A program made the position numbers and the translations under genes. Shown here in pieces: positions 51,783 to 60,446 of a stretch of DNA of 64,000 nt. Under the pieces are notes generated by a model that worked only from the letters and a program-made list of their open reading frames with translations, searched no databases and was not told the origin of the DNA. This DNA comes from Streptomyces flaveolus (GTDB lineage: Bacteria > Actinomycetota > Actinomycetes > Streptomycetales > Streptomycetaceae), in contig NZ_JNWV01000031.1 of the NCBI RefSeq assembly GCF_000716535.1, positions 106,584 to 170,583 of the forward strand, read 5' to 3'. Within the stretch, counting starts at the first letter, position 1. Each line of letters begins with the position of its first letter.

Positions 51783-53168
51783 TCACGCACCCTGCCAAAC
51801 CGTGGTGATGTTGCAGAACTCCCGGATTCCGTGCCCGGACAGCTCACGCCCGTACCCCGACCGCTTCACACCGCCGAACGGGAACGCCGGGTGGGAGGCG
51901 GTCATCCCGTTGACGTACACGGCGCCGGCCTCCAGGTCGCGCGCGAACCGTTCCACCTCGTTCTCGTCCCGCGTCCACACGTTCGAACTCAGCCCGAACG
52001 GCGAGTCGTTGGCGATCAGCACGGCCTCGTCCAGGTCGCCCGCCCGGTACAGCGTGGCGACCGGCCCGAACGCCTCCTCACGGTGGATGCGCATCTCCCG
52101 GGTGATGCCGGCGAGGACGGTCGGCGGGTAGTACCAGCCGGGCCCGTCCGGCCGCTGCCCGCCGCACAGCACCTCGGCCCCGCTCCGCCTGGCGTCGTCG
52201 ACCAGCTCCTCCAGGTCGTTCCTGCCCTGCTCGCTGGCGAGCGGCCCGATCTCGGTGTCCTCCGCCAGCGGGTCGCCGGTCCTGAGGGCCTTCATGCCCG
52301 CGACGAACTTCTCGGCGAACGCGTCGTAGACGTCGGTGTGCACGATGAAACGCTTGGCCGCGATGCAGGACTGCCCGTTGTTCTGCACGCGGGCGGTCAC
52401 CGCGACCGCGGCCGCGCGGTCCAGGTCGGCGGAGGGCATGACGACGTAGGGATCGCTGCCGCCGAGCTCCAGGACCGTCTTCTTGATCATCTCCCCGGAG
52501 GTCGAGGCGACCGCCCGGCCCGCGGGCTCGCTGCCGGTCAGGGTGGCCGCCTTCACGCGCTCGTCGCGCAGGATGTCGTCCACCGCGGCCGAGCCGATCA
52601 GCAGCGTCTGGAAGCAGCCCTCGGGGAAGCCGGCCCGGTGGAACAGGTCCTCCAGGTACAGCGCCGTCTGCGGGACGTTGGAGGCGTGCTTGAGCAGGCC
52701 CACGTTGCCCGCCATGAGCGCCGGCGCCGCGAACCGGACGACCTGCCACAGGGGGAAGTTCCAGGGCATCACCGCGAGCACCGGGCCGAGCGGCCGGTAG
52801 CGGACCCGGACCCGGGAGGCGCCGGAGTCCGTCACGTCCGACTCGGCCGGTTCCTCGTCGGCCAGCAGCCCCTCGGCGCGTTCCGCGTACCAGCGCATCG
52901 CCTTGGCGCACTTCGCGGCCTCCGCGCGGGCCTGCTTGACCGGCTTGCCCATCTCGGTGGTCATGATCCGGCCGATCTCCCGCTGGTCCTCGTCCAGCAG
53001 GTCGGCGGCCTTGTTCAGCAGTCGGGCGCGTTCGGCGAAGGAGGTCGTCCGGTACGTGCGGAAGGTGGCCTCGGCGAGTTCGAGCCGGCGTTCCAGCTCG
53101 TCCTCGTCCATGGGCTCGTACGTCTTGAGCGTCTCGCCGTTCGCCGGGTTCACCGTCGCGATGGGCAT
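51783..53168 (-). CDS. NADP-dependent aldehyde dehydrogenase (succinate-semialdehyde type)
   Basis: 461 residues. MPIATVNPANGETLKTYEPMDEDEL; MPWNFPLWQVVRFAAPALMAGN; catalytic Glu in VLELGGSDPYVV and Cys in NNGQSCIAAKRFIV; YPPTVLAG; EAFGPV. It resembles GabD-like succinate-semialdehyde dehydrogenases, but the actual aldehyde is not known. Separate from its neighbours by 94 bases. Confidence 0.92.
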   Translation of the reverse strand: MPIATVNPANGETLKTYEPMDEDELERRLELAEATFRTYRTTSFAERARLLNKAADLLDEDQREIGRIMTTEMGKPVKQARAEAAKCAKAMRWYAERAEGLLADEEPAESDVTDSGASRVRVRYRPLGPVLAVMPWNFPLWQVVRFAAPALMAGNVGLLKHASNVPQTALYLEDLFHRAGFPEGCFQTLLIGSAAVDDILRDERVKAATLTGSEPAGRAVASTSGEMIKKTVLELGGSDPYVVMPSADLDRAAAVAVTARVQNNGQSCIAAKRFIVHTDVYDAFAEKFVAGMKALRTGDPLAEDTEIGPLASEQGRNDLEELVDDARRSGAEVLCGGQRPDGPGWYYPPTVLAGITREMRIHREEAFGPVATLYRAGDLDEAVLIANDSPFGLSSNVWTRDENEVERFARDLEAGAVYVNGMTASHPAFPFGGVKRSGYGRELSGHGIREFCNITTVWQGA

Positions 53169-53263
53169 GGCTGACCTCCCTGGGAGCGGGCTTGTCTCGA
53201 CCTTCGCGCGCGGCCCGGCAAGGCGCAACGCGACAGGCCCTCGGGCGTTTTCTTCCGGTCGCC

Positions 53264-53752
53264 TCAGGAGCGTCCCTCATGGCCCGAGTGCTCCGCCAGC
53301 CGGTCGAGAAACGCGGCCTGTGCCGTGATGATCACCTCACGGGCCCGGGCCAGCCCGAACCACGCCACCCGGTCCAGCTCCGGGAACTCCTGCGTCCGGC
53401 CCGACCGCGGCGGCCACTCCATCGTGAAGGTCCCCGGCGTGATCGCCCGCGGGTCGAGGTCCGCCGCCACCGCCCACGCCGTGACGATCTTGCCGTTGCG
53501 CTGCACGACCTCGCCCAGCGGTACGGCCTCCCCGTCGGGCGGCGCCACCCCCAGCTCCTCCTGGAACTCCCGCCGGGCCGCCTCCCAGGCCGGCTCCGCC
53601 GGGTCGTACTCGCCCTTCGGCACGGTCCAGGCGCCCGCGTCCTTCTTCGCCCAGAGCGGTCCGCCCATATGGCCGAGCAATACCTCCAGCCCCTGGTCGG
53701 TGTGCCGGAACAACAGCAGTCCCGCGCTGCGCTTCGTCGTCCGCACCGTCAC
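53264..53752 (-). CDS. Nudix hydrolase
   Basis: 162 residues. Nudix box GEYDPAEPAWEAARREFQEELG near 45-68 matches Gx5Ex7REUxEExGU. WTVPKGEY and FPELDRVAWFGL support NTP/diadenosine polyphosphate type. The GTG at 53752 overlaps the ligase stop (GTGA), so it is coupled to the ligase; a role in nucleotide clean-up beside repair is plausible. Confidence 0.93.
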   Translation of the reverse strand: MTVRTTKRSAGLLLFRHTDQGLEVLLGHMGGPLWAKKDAGAWTVPKGEYDPAEPAWEAARREFQEELGVAPPDGEAVPLGEVVQRNGKIVTAWAVAADLDPRAITPGTFTMEWPPRSGRTQEFPELDRVAWFGLARAREVIITAQAAFLDRLAEHSGHEGRS

Positions 53753-55287
53753 GGCGTGACCTCCGGGTGGGCTGCCAACAGGGCCTCCACGGTATCGGCC
53801 TCCTCGGGACGCTTGTCCTCGCGGTAGCGGACCACGCGGGCGAAGCGGAGGGTGACACCGGCCGGGTAGCGGGTGGAGCGCTGGAGACCGTCGTAGGCGA
53901 TCTCCACGACGAGTTCCGGGCGGACCCGGACCACCCAGCCGTTGTCCTCGACCGCCAGTTCCCTCAGCCGCTCGGTCTGCCAGGCGAGCATCGCGTCGGT
54001 CATGCCCTTGAAGGTCTTGCCGAGCATCGCGAAGCCGCCGTCCGGGGTGCGGGCGCCGAGGTGGAGGTTGGAGAGCTTGCCGGTGCGCCGGCCATGGCCC
54101 CACTCGGCGGCCAGCACCACCAGGTCGAGGGTGTGCACGGGCTTGACCTTCAGCCAGGCGGCGCCGCGCCGGCCCGCGCTGTAGGGCGCGTCGAGCGCCT
54201 TGACCACCACGCCCTCGTGGCCGCGGGCCAGGGTCTCGGCGAGGAACCGTTCCGCCTCCGGAATGTCCTCGGGGCCCGAGGCCACCGTGCGCCGGACCCG
54301 CATCGGCTCGGGCACCAGCCGGGCCAGCTCCGCGTGCCGCTCGGCGAAGGGCAGGTCGAGCAGGTCACGGCCGTCGACCGCGAGGGCGTCGAAGAAGACG
54401 GGGGAGACCGGGGTCTCCTCGGCCGCCCTCGCCACGTCCATGCGCGAGCCGACCCGGCCCGCGGTCTCCTGGAAGGACCGGGGCCGGCCCGCCGCGTCGA
54501 AGGAGATCACCTCGCCGTCCAGGATGAACCGCTCGCCCCGCAACTCCAGCGCGGCGGCCGTCACTTCGGGCAGCCGGTCGGTGATGTCGTCCAGGGTGCG
54601 GGTGTGGATCCGGACGGAGTCGCCGTCCCGGTGGACCTGGACCCGGATGCCGTCCAGCTTCTCCTCCACCGCGCACGCGCCCAGCTTCTCCACCGCCTCA
54701 GCGACCGAGGACGCGCTGTGCGCCAGCATCGGCAGCACGGGCCGGCCGACCGTCAGCCGGAACCGGTCGAGCGATCCGGGCCCCTCGCCGAGCAGGGCCT
54801 GCGCCACCGTCTGCAGCGACCCCGCCAGCATCACGGCCCGCCGCACGTCCGCCGGGTCCGCGCCGGTCGCCCGGGCCAGTCCCTCCACCGCGACCGCGTC
54901 CAGCGCGCCCTGCCGGACCTCACCGGTGAGCAGGCCGAGCAGGAAGCGCTGCTCCTCCTCGGTGGCCGCGCCCATCAGCTCCCCGACGATCCGGGTCCGC
55001 TCCGCCTGGGAGCCGGGCCCGGACACCTTGCCCAGCTCGGTGAGCCGGACGTCGACCTCCCGCACGGTGAGGGAGGGCTCGGCGGCGGGCGGGACCGGGT
55101 GGCTCAGCACCTTCCAGCCGACGCCGAGCCGGCCCTGCGGCAGCCGTCCGGCGAGATAGGGGATGACGATCGGTACGTCGTCCGCCTCCGCGTCCCGGAA
55201 CAACTCCGCGAGCAGCGCGATCTTCCGGGACCGCGCCGCTGTCGCGGCGACCTCCCGGGACACCTGGGCCAACCGGGTCAGCAGCAT
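53749..55287 (-). CDS. ATP-dependent DNA ligase (LigB/LigC-type)
   Basis: 512 residues. Adenylation Lys in EEKLDGIRVQVHRDG, motif III FILDGEVIS, motif IV GHEGVVVKALDAPYSAG, motif V LKVKPVHTLDLVV, with an N-terminal DNA-binding domain (~1-200) and C-terminal OB fold with motif VI-like RFARVVRYREDK. Length and domains match mycobacterial LigB. Non-essential repair ligase. Coupled to the Nudix gene. Confidence 0.93.
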   Translation of the reverse strand: MLLTRLAQVSREVAATAARSRKIALLAELFRDAEADDVPIVIPYLAGRLPQGRLGVGWKVLSHPVPPAAEPSLTVREVDVRLTELGKVSGPGSQAERTRIVGELMGAATEEEQRFLLGLLTGEVRQGALDAVAVEGLARATGADPADVRRAVMLAGSLQTVAQALLGEGPGSLDRFRLTVGRPVLPMLAHSASSVAEAVEKLGACAVEEKLDGIRVQVHRDGDSVRIHTRTLDDITDRLPEVTAAALELRGERFILDGEVISFDAAGRPRSFQETAGRVGSRMDVARAAEETPVSPVFFDALAVDGRDLLDLPFAERHAELARLVPEPMRVRRTVASGPEDIPEAERFLAETLARGHEGVVVKALDAPYSAGRRGAAWLKVKPVHTLDLVVLAAEWGHGRRTGKLSNLHLGARTPDGGFAMLGKTFKGMTDAMLAWQTERLRELAVEDNGWVVRVRPELVVEIAYDGLQRSTRYPAGVTLRFARVVRYREDKRPEEADTVEALLAAHPEVTP

Positions 55288-55363
55288 GCAGTCATCGTGC
55301 CCCAGCGCTCCGCCGGGTGCGCGGTTCCGTTCCGCGCGGGTGCGTTGTGGCCCGCGGGTGTGC

Positions 55364-55393
55364 GGGGGTTGATCGCGCGGTTCGCCGCGCCCC
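55364..55393. repeat. Streptomyces intergenic palindromic repeat, inverted copy
   Basis: GGGGGTTGATCGCGCGGTTC and GCCGCGCCCCT: reverse-oriented relative of the element at 46291-46322, at the 3' end of the flavoprotein gene. Possibly a terminator. Confidence 0.5.
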
Positions 55394-56344
55394 TCACGGG
55401 GTGCCGGCGTCGAGGTCGGCCATCAGGAGCTCTCCGTTGATCGCCGCCCCCGCCCGGTACCCCCTGCTGGCCGCGTTGATCACCTGCTCCGCGAAGCCGC
55501 TCGCGTTGCCGGCCGCCCACAGGCCGGGCACGGTCGTCAGACCCCGTTCGTCGATCACCGGATAGCTGCCGAACGGGGTCTCGCGCAGTTCGGCGCCGAG
55601 CCTGATCAGCAGGTCGTTGTTCGGGACGGCGCGCGGGGCGGCGTACAGGACCTCGAGGTCGTGGACCGTGCCTTCCCCGGAGGGGCCGCCCCCAGCGATC
55701 CGGACGCCGGTGAGCCGGTCGTCGGTGATCACGAGTTCCGCCACCTCGCCGGGTACGACCGCGACCCCGGCGGTGGCCAGCCGGCGCAGGTCCTGGTCCG
55801 TCAGCTCCGACTCGCCCACCTCGTGCAGGAAGAGCCGCACGTCCTTGGACCACTGGGTCACCATGAGCGCCTGGTGCACGCTGAGCGGTGACGTGGCGAG
55901 GACGCCGGTCGGCAGGTCGCGTACCTCCCAGCCGTGGCAGTACGGGCAGTGGACCACGTCCCGGCCGAACCGCTCGGCGAGCCCGGGGACCGGCGGCAGC
56001 TCGTCCTTCAGGCCGGTCGCGATCACCAGCTGCCGGGCCCGTACGGTCCGGCCGCTCGCGAGGACGGCGGTGAAGTCCCCCTCCCGGGTCACGTCCACGA
56101 CCCGGTCCCGTACCAGTTCCACCCCGTACCGGGCGATCTCCTCACGCCCGACGGCGAGGAACTCGGCCGGGGACATGCCGTCCCGGGACAGGTAGCCCTG
56201 CATGTGCGCGGACGGCGCGTTGCGCGGCTCGCCCGCGTCGACGACCAGCGTGCGGCGCCGGGACCGGCCCAGCACCAGCGCGGCGGACAGGCCGGCGGCT
56301 CCGCCGCCGACGACGACAACTTCGTAGCTGTTGTTCTCGGTCAT
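55394..56344 (-). CDS. Thioredoxin-reductase-like FAD oxidoreductase
   Basis: 316 residues. FAD motif VVVVGGGAAGLSAALVLGR, CPYC in DVVHCPYCHGWEVRD (the redox-active Cys pair of TrxR-like enzymes), and WAAGNASGFAEQVINAASRG near the end. The NADPH domain motif is reduced (TSPLSVHQALMV), so it may belong to the ferredoxin- or small-molecule-disulfide group. ATG 56344; divergent from an HTH-cupin regulator. Confidence 0.9.
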   Translation of the reverse strand: MTENNSYEVVVVGGGAAGLSAALVLGRSRRRTLVVDAGEPRNAPSAHMQGYLSRDGMSPAEFLAVGREEIARYGVELVRDRVVDVTREGDFTAVLASGRTVRARQLVIATGLKDELPPVPGLAERFGRDVVHCPYCHGWEVRDLPTGVLATSPLSVHQALMVTQWSKDVRLFLHEVGESELTDQDLRRLATAGVAVVPGEVAELVITDDRLTGVRIAGGGPSGEGTVHDLEVLYAAPRAVPNNDLLIRLGAELRETPFGSYPVIDERGLTTVPGLWAAGNASGFAEQVINAASRGYRAGAAINGELLMADLDAGTP

Positions 56345-56373
56345 GAGGGGACGGTCGCCCGACGGCCGCGGGA

Positions 56374-56404
56374 TTGACAAACAGATTTGCCGTTCCTGCA
56401 ATAG
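56374..56404 (+). promoter_or_regulatory. Promoter and possible operator of HTH-cupin gene
   Basis: TTGACA at 56374-56379, 19 bp, then CAATAG at 56399-56404; the ATG at 56410 is 6 bases further, so the message is probably leaderless. CAAA-CAGA-TTTG at 56378-56389 is symmetric and may be an operator. Confidence 0.6.
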
Positions 56405-56409
56405 TGGCC

Positions 56410-56982
56410 ATGAGCACCGACGACGTACTGGCGGACGTGGGCCCGAGGCTGCGCCGCATCCGCAAGGAGCGGGAGGTGACCCTGGCCGCGCTGTCCGAGG
56501 CCACCGGCATCTCCGTGAGCACCCTCTCCCGGCTGGAGTCCGGCCTGCGCAAGCCCAGCCTCGAACTGCTGCTGCCGATCGCCCAGGCCCACCAGGTGCC
56601 GCTGGACGAGCTGGTCGGGGCGCCGCCCGTCGGGGACCCGCGGGTGCGGTCCAGGCCGATCGTCCGGGGCGGGCGCACCCACTGGCCGCTGACCCGCCAG
56701 CCGGGCGGCCTCCAGGCCTTCAAGGTCCTCGAACCCCAGCGCAGGCAGGAGCCCGACCCGCGCACCCACGAGGGCTACGAGTGGCTCTACGTCCTCTCGG
56801 GCCGGCTCCGTCTGGTCCTCGGCGAGCACGACGTCGTGCTGTCCGCGGGCGAGGCGGCCGAGTTCGACACCCGGGTGCCGCACTGGTTCGGGTCGACGGG
56901 GGAGGGGCCGGTGGAGTTCCTGAGTCTGTTCGGGCCGCAGGGCGAGCGGATGCACGTACGGGCACGGCCCGCCGGGACGTGA
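56410..56982 (+). CDS. XRE-family regulator with cupin sensor domain
   Basis: 190 residues. HTH (residues 10-65: LRRIRKEREVTLAALSEATGISVSTLSRLESGLRKPSLELLL) and C-terminal cupin (THEGYEWLYVLSGRLRLVLGEHDVVLSAGEAAEFDTRVPHWFG). The type represses adjacent redox or metabolite genes. Probably leaderless from the promoter at 56374. Divergent from the flavoprotein gene, likely its target. Confidence 0.92.
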   Translation: MSTDDVLADVGPRLRRIRKEREVTLAALSEATGISVSTLSRLESGLRKPSLELLLPIAQAHQVPLDELVGAPPVGDPRVRSRPIVRGGRTHWPLTRQPGGLQAFKVLEPQRRQEPDPRTHEGYEWLYVLSGRLRLVLGEHDVVLSAGEAAEFDTRVPHWFGSTGEGPVEFLSLFGPQGERMHVRARPAGT

Positions 56983-57068
56983 CCCACGCGACTGTTCCCT
57001 GATCGGCAAGCGACCGCTTAGTATGCCGTCGGACCCGGTCAGACGAAGCAGTCCCGTGGAGGCCCCGC

Positions 57069-58040
57069 ATGCAGGCATGGCAAGTGCACGAGAACGGCGA
57101 GCCGAGCGAGGTGATGCGCCTCCACGACGTCGAGCGGCCCACGCCCGGCGACGGCCAGGTGCTGCTGCGGGTACGCGCCGCCAACGTCAACTTCCCGGAC
57201 GCGCTGCTGTGCCGCGGCCAGTACCAGGTGCGTCCGCCGCTGCCCTTCACGCCCGGCGTGGAGATCTGCGGCGAGACCGAGGACGGCCGCCGGGTGATCG
57301 CCAACCCCGCGCTGCCGTACGGCGGTTTCGCCGAGTACGCCCTCGCCGACGCCCGCGCCCTGCTCCCCGCGCCCGAGTCGCTGGACGACGCCGAGGCCGC
57401 CGCCCTGCACATCGGCTACCAGACCGGCTGGTTCGGCCTGCACCGCCGCGCCCGCCTGGAGGCCGGGGAGACCCTGCTGGTGCACGCCGCCGCGGGAGGC
57501 GTGGGCAGCGCCGCCGTGCAGCTCGGCAAGGCGGCCGGTGCCACGGTCATCGGTGTCGTGGGCGGCGCGGACAAGGCCGCCGTCGCCCGGGAGCTGGGCT
57601 GTGACGTGGTGGTCGACCGGCGCTCCGAGGACGTCGTGGCCACCGTGAAGGAGGCCACCGGCGGCCGGGGCGCCGACGTGATCTACGACCCCGTCGGCGG
57701 TGAGGCCTACGCCCAGTCCGCCAAGCTGGTCGCCTTCGAGGGCCGCATCGTCGTGGTCGGCTTCGCCAGCGGCGGCATCCCCAGCCCGGCCCTCAACCAC
57801 GCCCTGGTGAAGAACTACTCGATCGTCGGCCTGCACTGGGGCCTGTACAACACCAAGAACCCCAAGCTGGTCCAGCAGTGCCACGAGCAGCTCACCGAGC
57901 TGGCCGCCCGGGGCGTCGTCAAGCCGCTCGTCAGCGAGCGGGTGCCGCTAGCCGAGGCGGCCGGTGCCGTGCAGCGGGTCGCCGACGGGGTGACCACCGG
58001 CCGGATCGCCGTCGTGCTCGAGAACGGAGCCGTCGCATGA
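57069..58040 (+). CDS. NADPH:quinone oxidoreductase family (zinc-free MDR)
   Basis: 323 residues. MDR fold with LLVHAAAGGVGSAAVQLGKAAGATVIGVVGG (NADPH), NFPDALLCRGQYQVRPPLPFTPGVEICG and no zinc Cys set. Reduces quinones or enoyl groups. First gene of a three-gene operon with two acyl-CoA dehydrogenases (ATGA overlap). May link CoA-ester oxidation and reduction. Confidence 0.93.
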   Translation: MQAWQVHENGEPSEVMRLHDVERPTPGDGQVLLRVRAANVNFPDALLCRGQYQVRPPLPFTPGVEICGETEDGRRVIANPALPYGGFAEYALADARALLPAPESLDDAEAAALHIGYQTGWFGLHRRARLEAGETLLVHAAAGGVGSAAVQLGKAAGATVIGVVGGADKAAVARELGCDVVVDRRSEDVVATVKEATGGRGADVIYDPVGGEAYAQSAKLVAFEGRIVVVGFASGGIPSPALNHALVKNYSIVGLHWGLYNTKNPKLVQQCHEQLTELAARGVVKPLVSERVPLAEAAGAVQRVADGVTTGRIAVVLENGAVA

Positions 58041-59218
58041 CCGACGCCGAGGAACTGCGCCGCCGTACCCGCGAGCTGCTCGCGCAGCACCCGCCCGCGA
58101 GCACCGACCGCCTGGACTTCCTCCGGGCCCGCTTCGACGCCGGCCTCGCCTGGGTGCACTACCCGGAAGGCCTCGGCGGACTGGGCGCCCCGCGCACCCT
58201 CCAGGGCGTCGTGGACGCCGAGCTGGCGGCGGCCGGCGCCCCCGACAACGACCCCCGGCGCATCGGCATCGGCCTCGGCATGGCCGCGCCGACCATCCTG
58301 AAGTACGGCACCGAGGAACAGAAGCGGCGCTATCTGCGCCCCCTGTGGACCGGTGAGGAGGTCTGGTGCCAGCTCTTCAGCGAGCCCGGCGCCGGCTCGG
58401 ACCTGGCCGCGCTCGGCACCCGGGCGGTCCGTGAGGGCGACCGCTGGGTGGTCAACGGGCAGAAGGTGTGGACGTCCAGCGCGCACGTCGCCCGCTGGGC
58501 CATCCTCATCGCCCGCACCGACCCGGACGTCCCCAAGCACCAGGGCATCACCTACTTCGTCTGCGACATGACCGACCCGGGCGTCGAGGTCCGGCCGCTG
58601 CGCCAGATCACCGGCGAGGCCGAGTTCAACGAGGTCTTCCTCACCGACGTCCGCATCCCCGACGACCGCCGCCTCGGCGAGATCGGCGACGGCTGGCGGG
58701 TCGCCCAGACCACGCTGATGAACGAACGGGTCTCCATCGGCGGCATGGCCCTGCCCCGCGAGGGCGGCATGATCGGCCCGGTCGCGAAGACCTGGCGGGA
58801 ACGCCCCGAACTGCGCACCCACGACCTGCACCAGCGCCTGCTGAAGCTGTGGGTCGAGGCCGAGGTCGCCCGGTTCACCGGCGAACGCCTGCGCCAGCGG
58901 CTCGTCGCAGGCCAGCCCGGCCCCGAGGGCTCCGGCATGAAGCTCGCCTTCGCCCGCCTCAACCAGGAGATCAGCGGCCTGGAGGTCGAACTCCGCGGCG
59001 AGGAGGGCCTGCTGTACGACGACTGGACCATGCGCCGGCCCGAACTCGTCGACTTCACCGGCCGCGACGCCGGGTACCGCTACCTGCGCTCCAAGGGCAA
59101 CAGCATCGAGGGCGGGACCAGCGAGGTCCTGCTGAACATCGTCGCCGAGCGCGTCCTGGGCCTGCCCGCCGAGCCGCGCACCGACAAGGACGTCGCCTGG
59201 AAGGACCTCGCCCGATGA
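58037..59218 (+). CDS. Acyl-CoA dehydrogenase (larger subunit-like)
   Basis: 393 residues. CQLFSEPGAGSDLAALGTRA; WVVNGQKVWTSSAHVARWAILIAR; LRSKGNSIEGGTSEVLLNIVAERVLGLP at the end with the GGTSE segment. Overlaps the previous stop by 4 bases and the next start by 4 (ATGA). With the smaller, divergent partner it resembles FadE pairs that form heterotetramers in actinobacterial catabolism of sterol-like CoA esters. Confidence 0.92.
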   Translation: MTDAEELRRRTRELLAQHPPASTDRLDFLRARFDAGLAWVHYPEGLGGLGAPRTLQGVVDAELAAAGAPDNDPRRIGIGLGMAAPTILKYGTEEQKRRYLRPLWTGEEVWCQLFSEPGAGSDLAALGTRAVREGDRWVVNGQKVWTSSAHVARWAILIARTDPDVPKHQGITYFVCDMTDPGVEVRPLRQITGEAEFNEVFLTDVRIPDDRRLGEIGDGWRVAQTTLMNERVSIGGMALPREGGMIGPVAKTWRERPELRTHDLHQRLLKLWVEAEVARFTGERLRQRLVAGQPGPEGSGMKLAFARLNQEISGLEVELRGEEGLLYDDWTMRRPELVDFTGRDAGYRYLRSKGNSIEGGTSEVLLNIVAERVLGLPAEPRTDKDVAWKDLAR

Positions 59219-60288
59219 CCGACCTGCTGTACTCCGAGGAGGAAGAGGCGCTGCGGGCCGCCGTCCGCGACCTGCTCACGGACCACTGCCCACCGGCCGA
59301 CGTGATCACCCGCGCCGAGTCGGACGCCCCGCACGACCGCGCCCTGTGGAAGCTGCTCGCCGACGGCATGGGCCTCGCCGGCCTCCTGGTGCCCGAGGAG
59401 CGGGGCGGCCAGGGCGCCTCCGCGCGCGAAGTCGCCGTCGTGCTGGAGGAGCTGGGGCGGGCGGTGGCTCCCGTGCCGTACCTCACCAGCGCGGTCGTGG
59501 CCACCGAGGCCCTGCTGGCCTGCGACGACGCAGAGCTGCTCGGGCGGCTGGCCTCCGGGCGCACCATCGGCGCCCTCGCGGTCGGCCTGCACACGGCCCC
59601 GGGCGCCGACGTCACGGCCGTACGCGTGGAGAACGGCACCCTGCACGGCGAGCTGACGGGGATCGCGGACGCGGCCGTCGCCGACGTCCTGCTCGTTCCG
59701 GCCGACGACGGCGGCCTGTACGCCGTCGCCGCCGACGCCGTCACCATCACCCCGCAGGTCTCCCTGGACCTCACCCGCCCCCTGGCGAGCGTACGGCTGG
59801 AGGGCGCTCCCGGCCGCAGGGTCGGCGCCGCCGAACCCGCCGTACGCCGTGCCCTGCGCGCTGCCGCCGGACTGCTCGTCTCCGAGCAACTGGGCATCGC
59901 TGACTGGGCGTTGACGGAGACCGTCCGGTACCTGAAGGAGCGCAAGCAGTTCAACCGGCCGGTCGGCGGCTTCCAGGCGCTCAAGCACCGGCTCGCCCAG
60001 CTGTGGCTGGAGGTCGTCCATCTGCGGGCCGCCGCCCGCGCCGCCGCCGACGCGCTCGCCACCGGAGAGGACGCGGAGGTCTCGGTCGTCGTCGCACAGG
60101 CGTACGCGGCGCCCGTCGCCGTCCATGTCACCGAGGAGGCGTTGCAGCTCCACGGCGGGATCGGGATGACCTGGGAGCACCCGGTCCACCTGTATCTCAA
60201 GCGGGCCAAGGCGGACTCGATCGCGTACGGCACGGCGGGCGCCCACCGGGAGGCGCTGGCCGCGCTGGTCGACCTCCAGGCACCCTGA
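59215..60288 (+). CDS. Acyl-CoA dehydrogenase (smaller partner)
   Basis: 357 residues, weakly like its neighbour. N-terminal helical part [44 protein letters not shown]-terminal FAD/tetramer region LKERKQFNRPVGGFQALKHRLAQL and LHGGIGMTWEHPVHLYLKRAK. The middle beta domain lacks the S-E-P-G-A-G-S-D motif. This is the usual small subunit of a two-gene acyl-CoA dehydrogenase. Last gene before a strong terminator. Confidence 0.92.
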   Translation: MTDLLYSEEEEALRAAVRDLLTDHCPPADVITRAESDAPHDRALWKLLADGMGLAGLLVPEERGGQGASAREVAVVLEELGRAVAPVPYLTSAVVATEALLACDDAELLGRLASGRTIGALAVGLHTAPGADVTAVRVENGTLHGELTGIADAAVADVLLVPADDGGLYAVAADAVTITPQVSLDLTRPLASVRLEGAPGRRVGAAEPAVRRALRAAAGLLVSEQLGIADWALTETVRYLKERKQFNRPVGGFQALKHRLAQLWLEVVHLRAAARAAADALATGEDAEVSVVVAQAYAAPVAVHVTEEALQLHGGIGMTWEHPVHLYLKRAKADSIAYGTAGAHREALAALVDLQAP

Positions 60289-60303
60289 CACATCCACGGT
60301 GAA

Positions 60304-60330
60304 GCCCGCCCCACCCGGGGCGGGCTTTTT
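60304..60330 (+). terminator. Rho-independent terminator
   Basis: GCCCGCCCC/GGGGCGGGC stem, ACCC loop, followed by TTTTT at 60326-60330, 16 bases after the dehydrogenase stop. Confidence 0.93.
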
Positions 60331-60446
60331 CGTTCGCGCACACCGACGAAGTGAACAGAGCGCCAACTCCCGGTGCGAGGGGGCCCCTTCGGTGGCAGGC
60401 GCACGCATACTCTCCCCGGTCCCCATCACCCCCAGGGAGGCAGTAC

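Noticed and set aside
53767..55440. 557-residue plus-strand frame opposite the DNA ligase
   Set aside because: Shadow of the ligase; no motif and unnatural composition.
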